From contig JAHIRU010000032.1 of NCBI GenBank assembly GCA_018818465.1, positions 1 to 30,630 of the forward strand: 30,630 nucleotides of DNA, given 5' to 3'. Each line of letters opens with the position of its first letter. Position 1 is the stretch's first letter. The position numbers were made by a program, and so were the translations under genes. Source of the stretch: Nanobdellota archaeon (GTDB lineage Archaea; Aenigmatarchaeota; Aenigmatarchaeia; QMZP01). A model generated the notes under the pieces. It saw only the letters and a list, made by a program, of their open reading frames with translations. It had not been told where the DNA came from and searched no databases. Shown here in pieces: positions 29,853 through 30,630 of this stretch.

Positions 29853-30630
29853 ATGATAAAAAAATCCATCCAAACACAAGAAATTATACCTAGGTATTAT
29901 GGTGCTGTTTTTGAAAGGGGAAATAATGCACTGTTTATTCCTCCGACAAGTTTTGTTTTTGGTGAAGTATTGAGAACAGATCCAAAAAAATTAAGAGAAT
30001 ATGTAATTGAATGGCAAAAATACAAATCAAAGCATCAAGGAGATTATACACGAGGACAACCTGTACATAGACCTCTTTTTCCAATAGATGATTATGAAGA
30101 TCTTCTTTATTGTAATCCTAATATTGTTGTAGAAGCTATTCAAGAAGGACTACTAAAAAAATACAAATCAAAAAACATGTGGTTATCTGATAATGAAAAA
30201 GCTATTATTAATGGTCATTTAGGAAATACAACCTTAACAGCTGATATTAAAACTAGATATCATGGCGGAAAGAAAAACAAAAAACCTTATTGGAAAATCT
30301 CAATGGACAGCCCTCTTGTTTTAAACGGATCTTATCGCTTTAATGCTGAAAGTTGTCAATGTGATGATCATTTCTGGGGAGGTGTAAAAAAAGGAGTAAA
30401 AGTTTTATGTACACATCTAGCAGCTGGTATGAATCAGTTATATGATGACGATCTTAATATCATTAAAAGTGAAAAAGTAATTGATAGAGATGTTTGGTTA
30501 CCTTTTAATTTTATAGACAAATATGGAAGTTTCGATGAACAATTAACACCGTATATGGAAATTAATGAAGCTCCAGAAAGATCAAGTCTTATTATAGATG
30601 TTATGATTGCAAGTTTTGTAAAAAATGAAA
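29853..30630 (+). CDS. SWIM-zinc-finger-like protein (3' truncated by window)
   Basis: The frame opens at the ATG 29853, 16 bases after the L4 stop, and runs without a stop to the window end (259 codons seen). Codons 164-190 contain C-Q-C, 17 residues, then C-T-H-L-A-A, matching the CxCx(n)CxH pattern of SWIM zinc fingers, found in DNA/protein-binding contexts such as transposase-linked and Rad51-regulator proteins. The region before it has several Trp/Tyr/Lys-rich beta-like stretches typical of the segment preceding SWIM in uncharacterised archaeal proteins. Its close spacing to L4 suggests read-through. A full function cannot be given without the missing 3' end. Confidence 0.65.
   Translation, partial: MIKKSIQTQEIIPRYYGAVFERGNNALFIPPTSFVFGEVLRTDPKKLREYVIEWQKYKSKHQGDYTRGQPVHRPLFPIDDYEDLLYCNPNIVVEAIQEGLLKKYKSKNMWLSDNEKAIINGHLGNTTLTADIKTRYHGGKKNKKPYWKISMDSPLVLNGSYRFNAESCQCDDHFWGGVKKGVKVLCTHLAAGMNQLYDDDLNIIKSEKVIDRDVWLPFNFIDKYGSFDEQLTPYMEINEAPERSSLIIDVMIASFVKNE

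Noticed and set aside
1..30630. Insertion sequence, integrase or prophage
   Set aside because: No transposase, recombinase or phage structural gene is recognisable; the only repeat candidates are the two short dispersed elements reported.

Overview
The window is archaeal chromosome. About 11 kb of the minus strand is a dense ribosomal-protein and transcription operon with markers found only in archaea or archaea plus eukaryotes: S4e, L30e, the RNase P protein Rnp1, aIF1/SUI1, archaeal NusA and RNA polymerase subunit D. S6e and EF-1A lie elsewhere in the window. The DNA is AT-rich. Genes start from TATA-like boxes, either leaderless or with GGTGAT/GGAG-type ribosome binding sites. Compact genes, a scrambled ribosomal operon and large Cys/Asp-rich surface proteins suggest an uncultivated, possibly DPANN-type lineage; that placement is inference only.

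Layout. (1) 1-4216: the 3' part of a giant Cys/Asp-rich, MopE-motif cell-surface protein and a small membrane protein in the same operon. (2) 4217-6705: a gene-free stretch with a dispersed hairpin repeat, an intron-containing tRNA-Ser(GGA) and a palindromic spacer, then EF-1A and a cis-prenyltransferase on the minus strand. (3) 6807-9609: an internally duplicated membrane protein, a PHP-domain phosphoesterase and a Cys-repeat lipoprotein. (4) 9643-12702: a tRNA-Leu with an 84-nt T-loop intron, a HAD hydrolase, a histone-fold/coiled-coil protein, a site-2 protease and a small membrane protein. (5) 12776-17945: S6e, a 50-aa zinc-ribbon-like protein, an RPA32-like OB-fold protein, a small Lys-rich membrane protein, Rad50 and an internalin-like leucine-rich-repeat protein. 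(6) 17948-28921, minus strand: S13-S4-S11-L2-S19-L22-S3-L29-aIF1-Rnp1-S17-L14-(tRNA-binding OB protein)-L24-S4e-L5-S14-S8-L30e-NusA-RpoD-S12-S7. (7) 29039-30630: divergent L4, then a truncated SWIM-zinc-finger-like gene.

How it fits together. The large operon joins pieces of the usual S10, spc, alpha and L30e-NusA-S12-S7 clusters. L3, L23, L6, L32e, L19e, L18, S5, L30, L15 and SecY are not between the genes where they are normally found. L4 is divergent and RpoD sits between NusA and S12. Replication and repair genes (RPA-like, Rad50) and envelope genes fill the plus strand.

The most interesting signals are non-coding. Both tRNAs carry introns at the same T-loop site, 59/60. The tRNA-Leu intron contains a ~51-bp element repeated 5.4 kb away beside the tRNA-Ser. 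The tRNA-Leu has an AAG anticodon, which is unexpected in archaea. A ~60-bp leader with a conserved hairpin is duplicated in front of L29 and S19.
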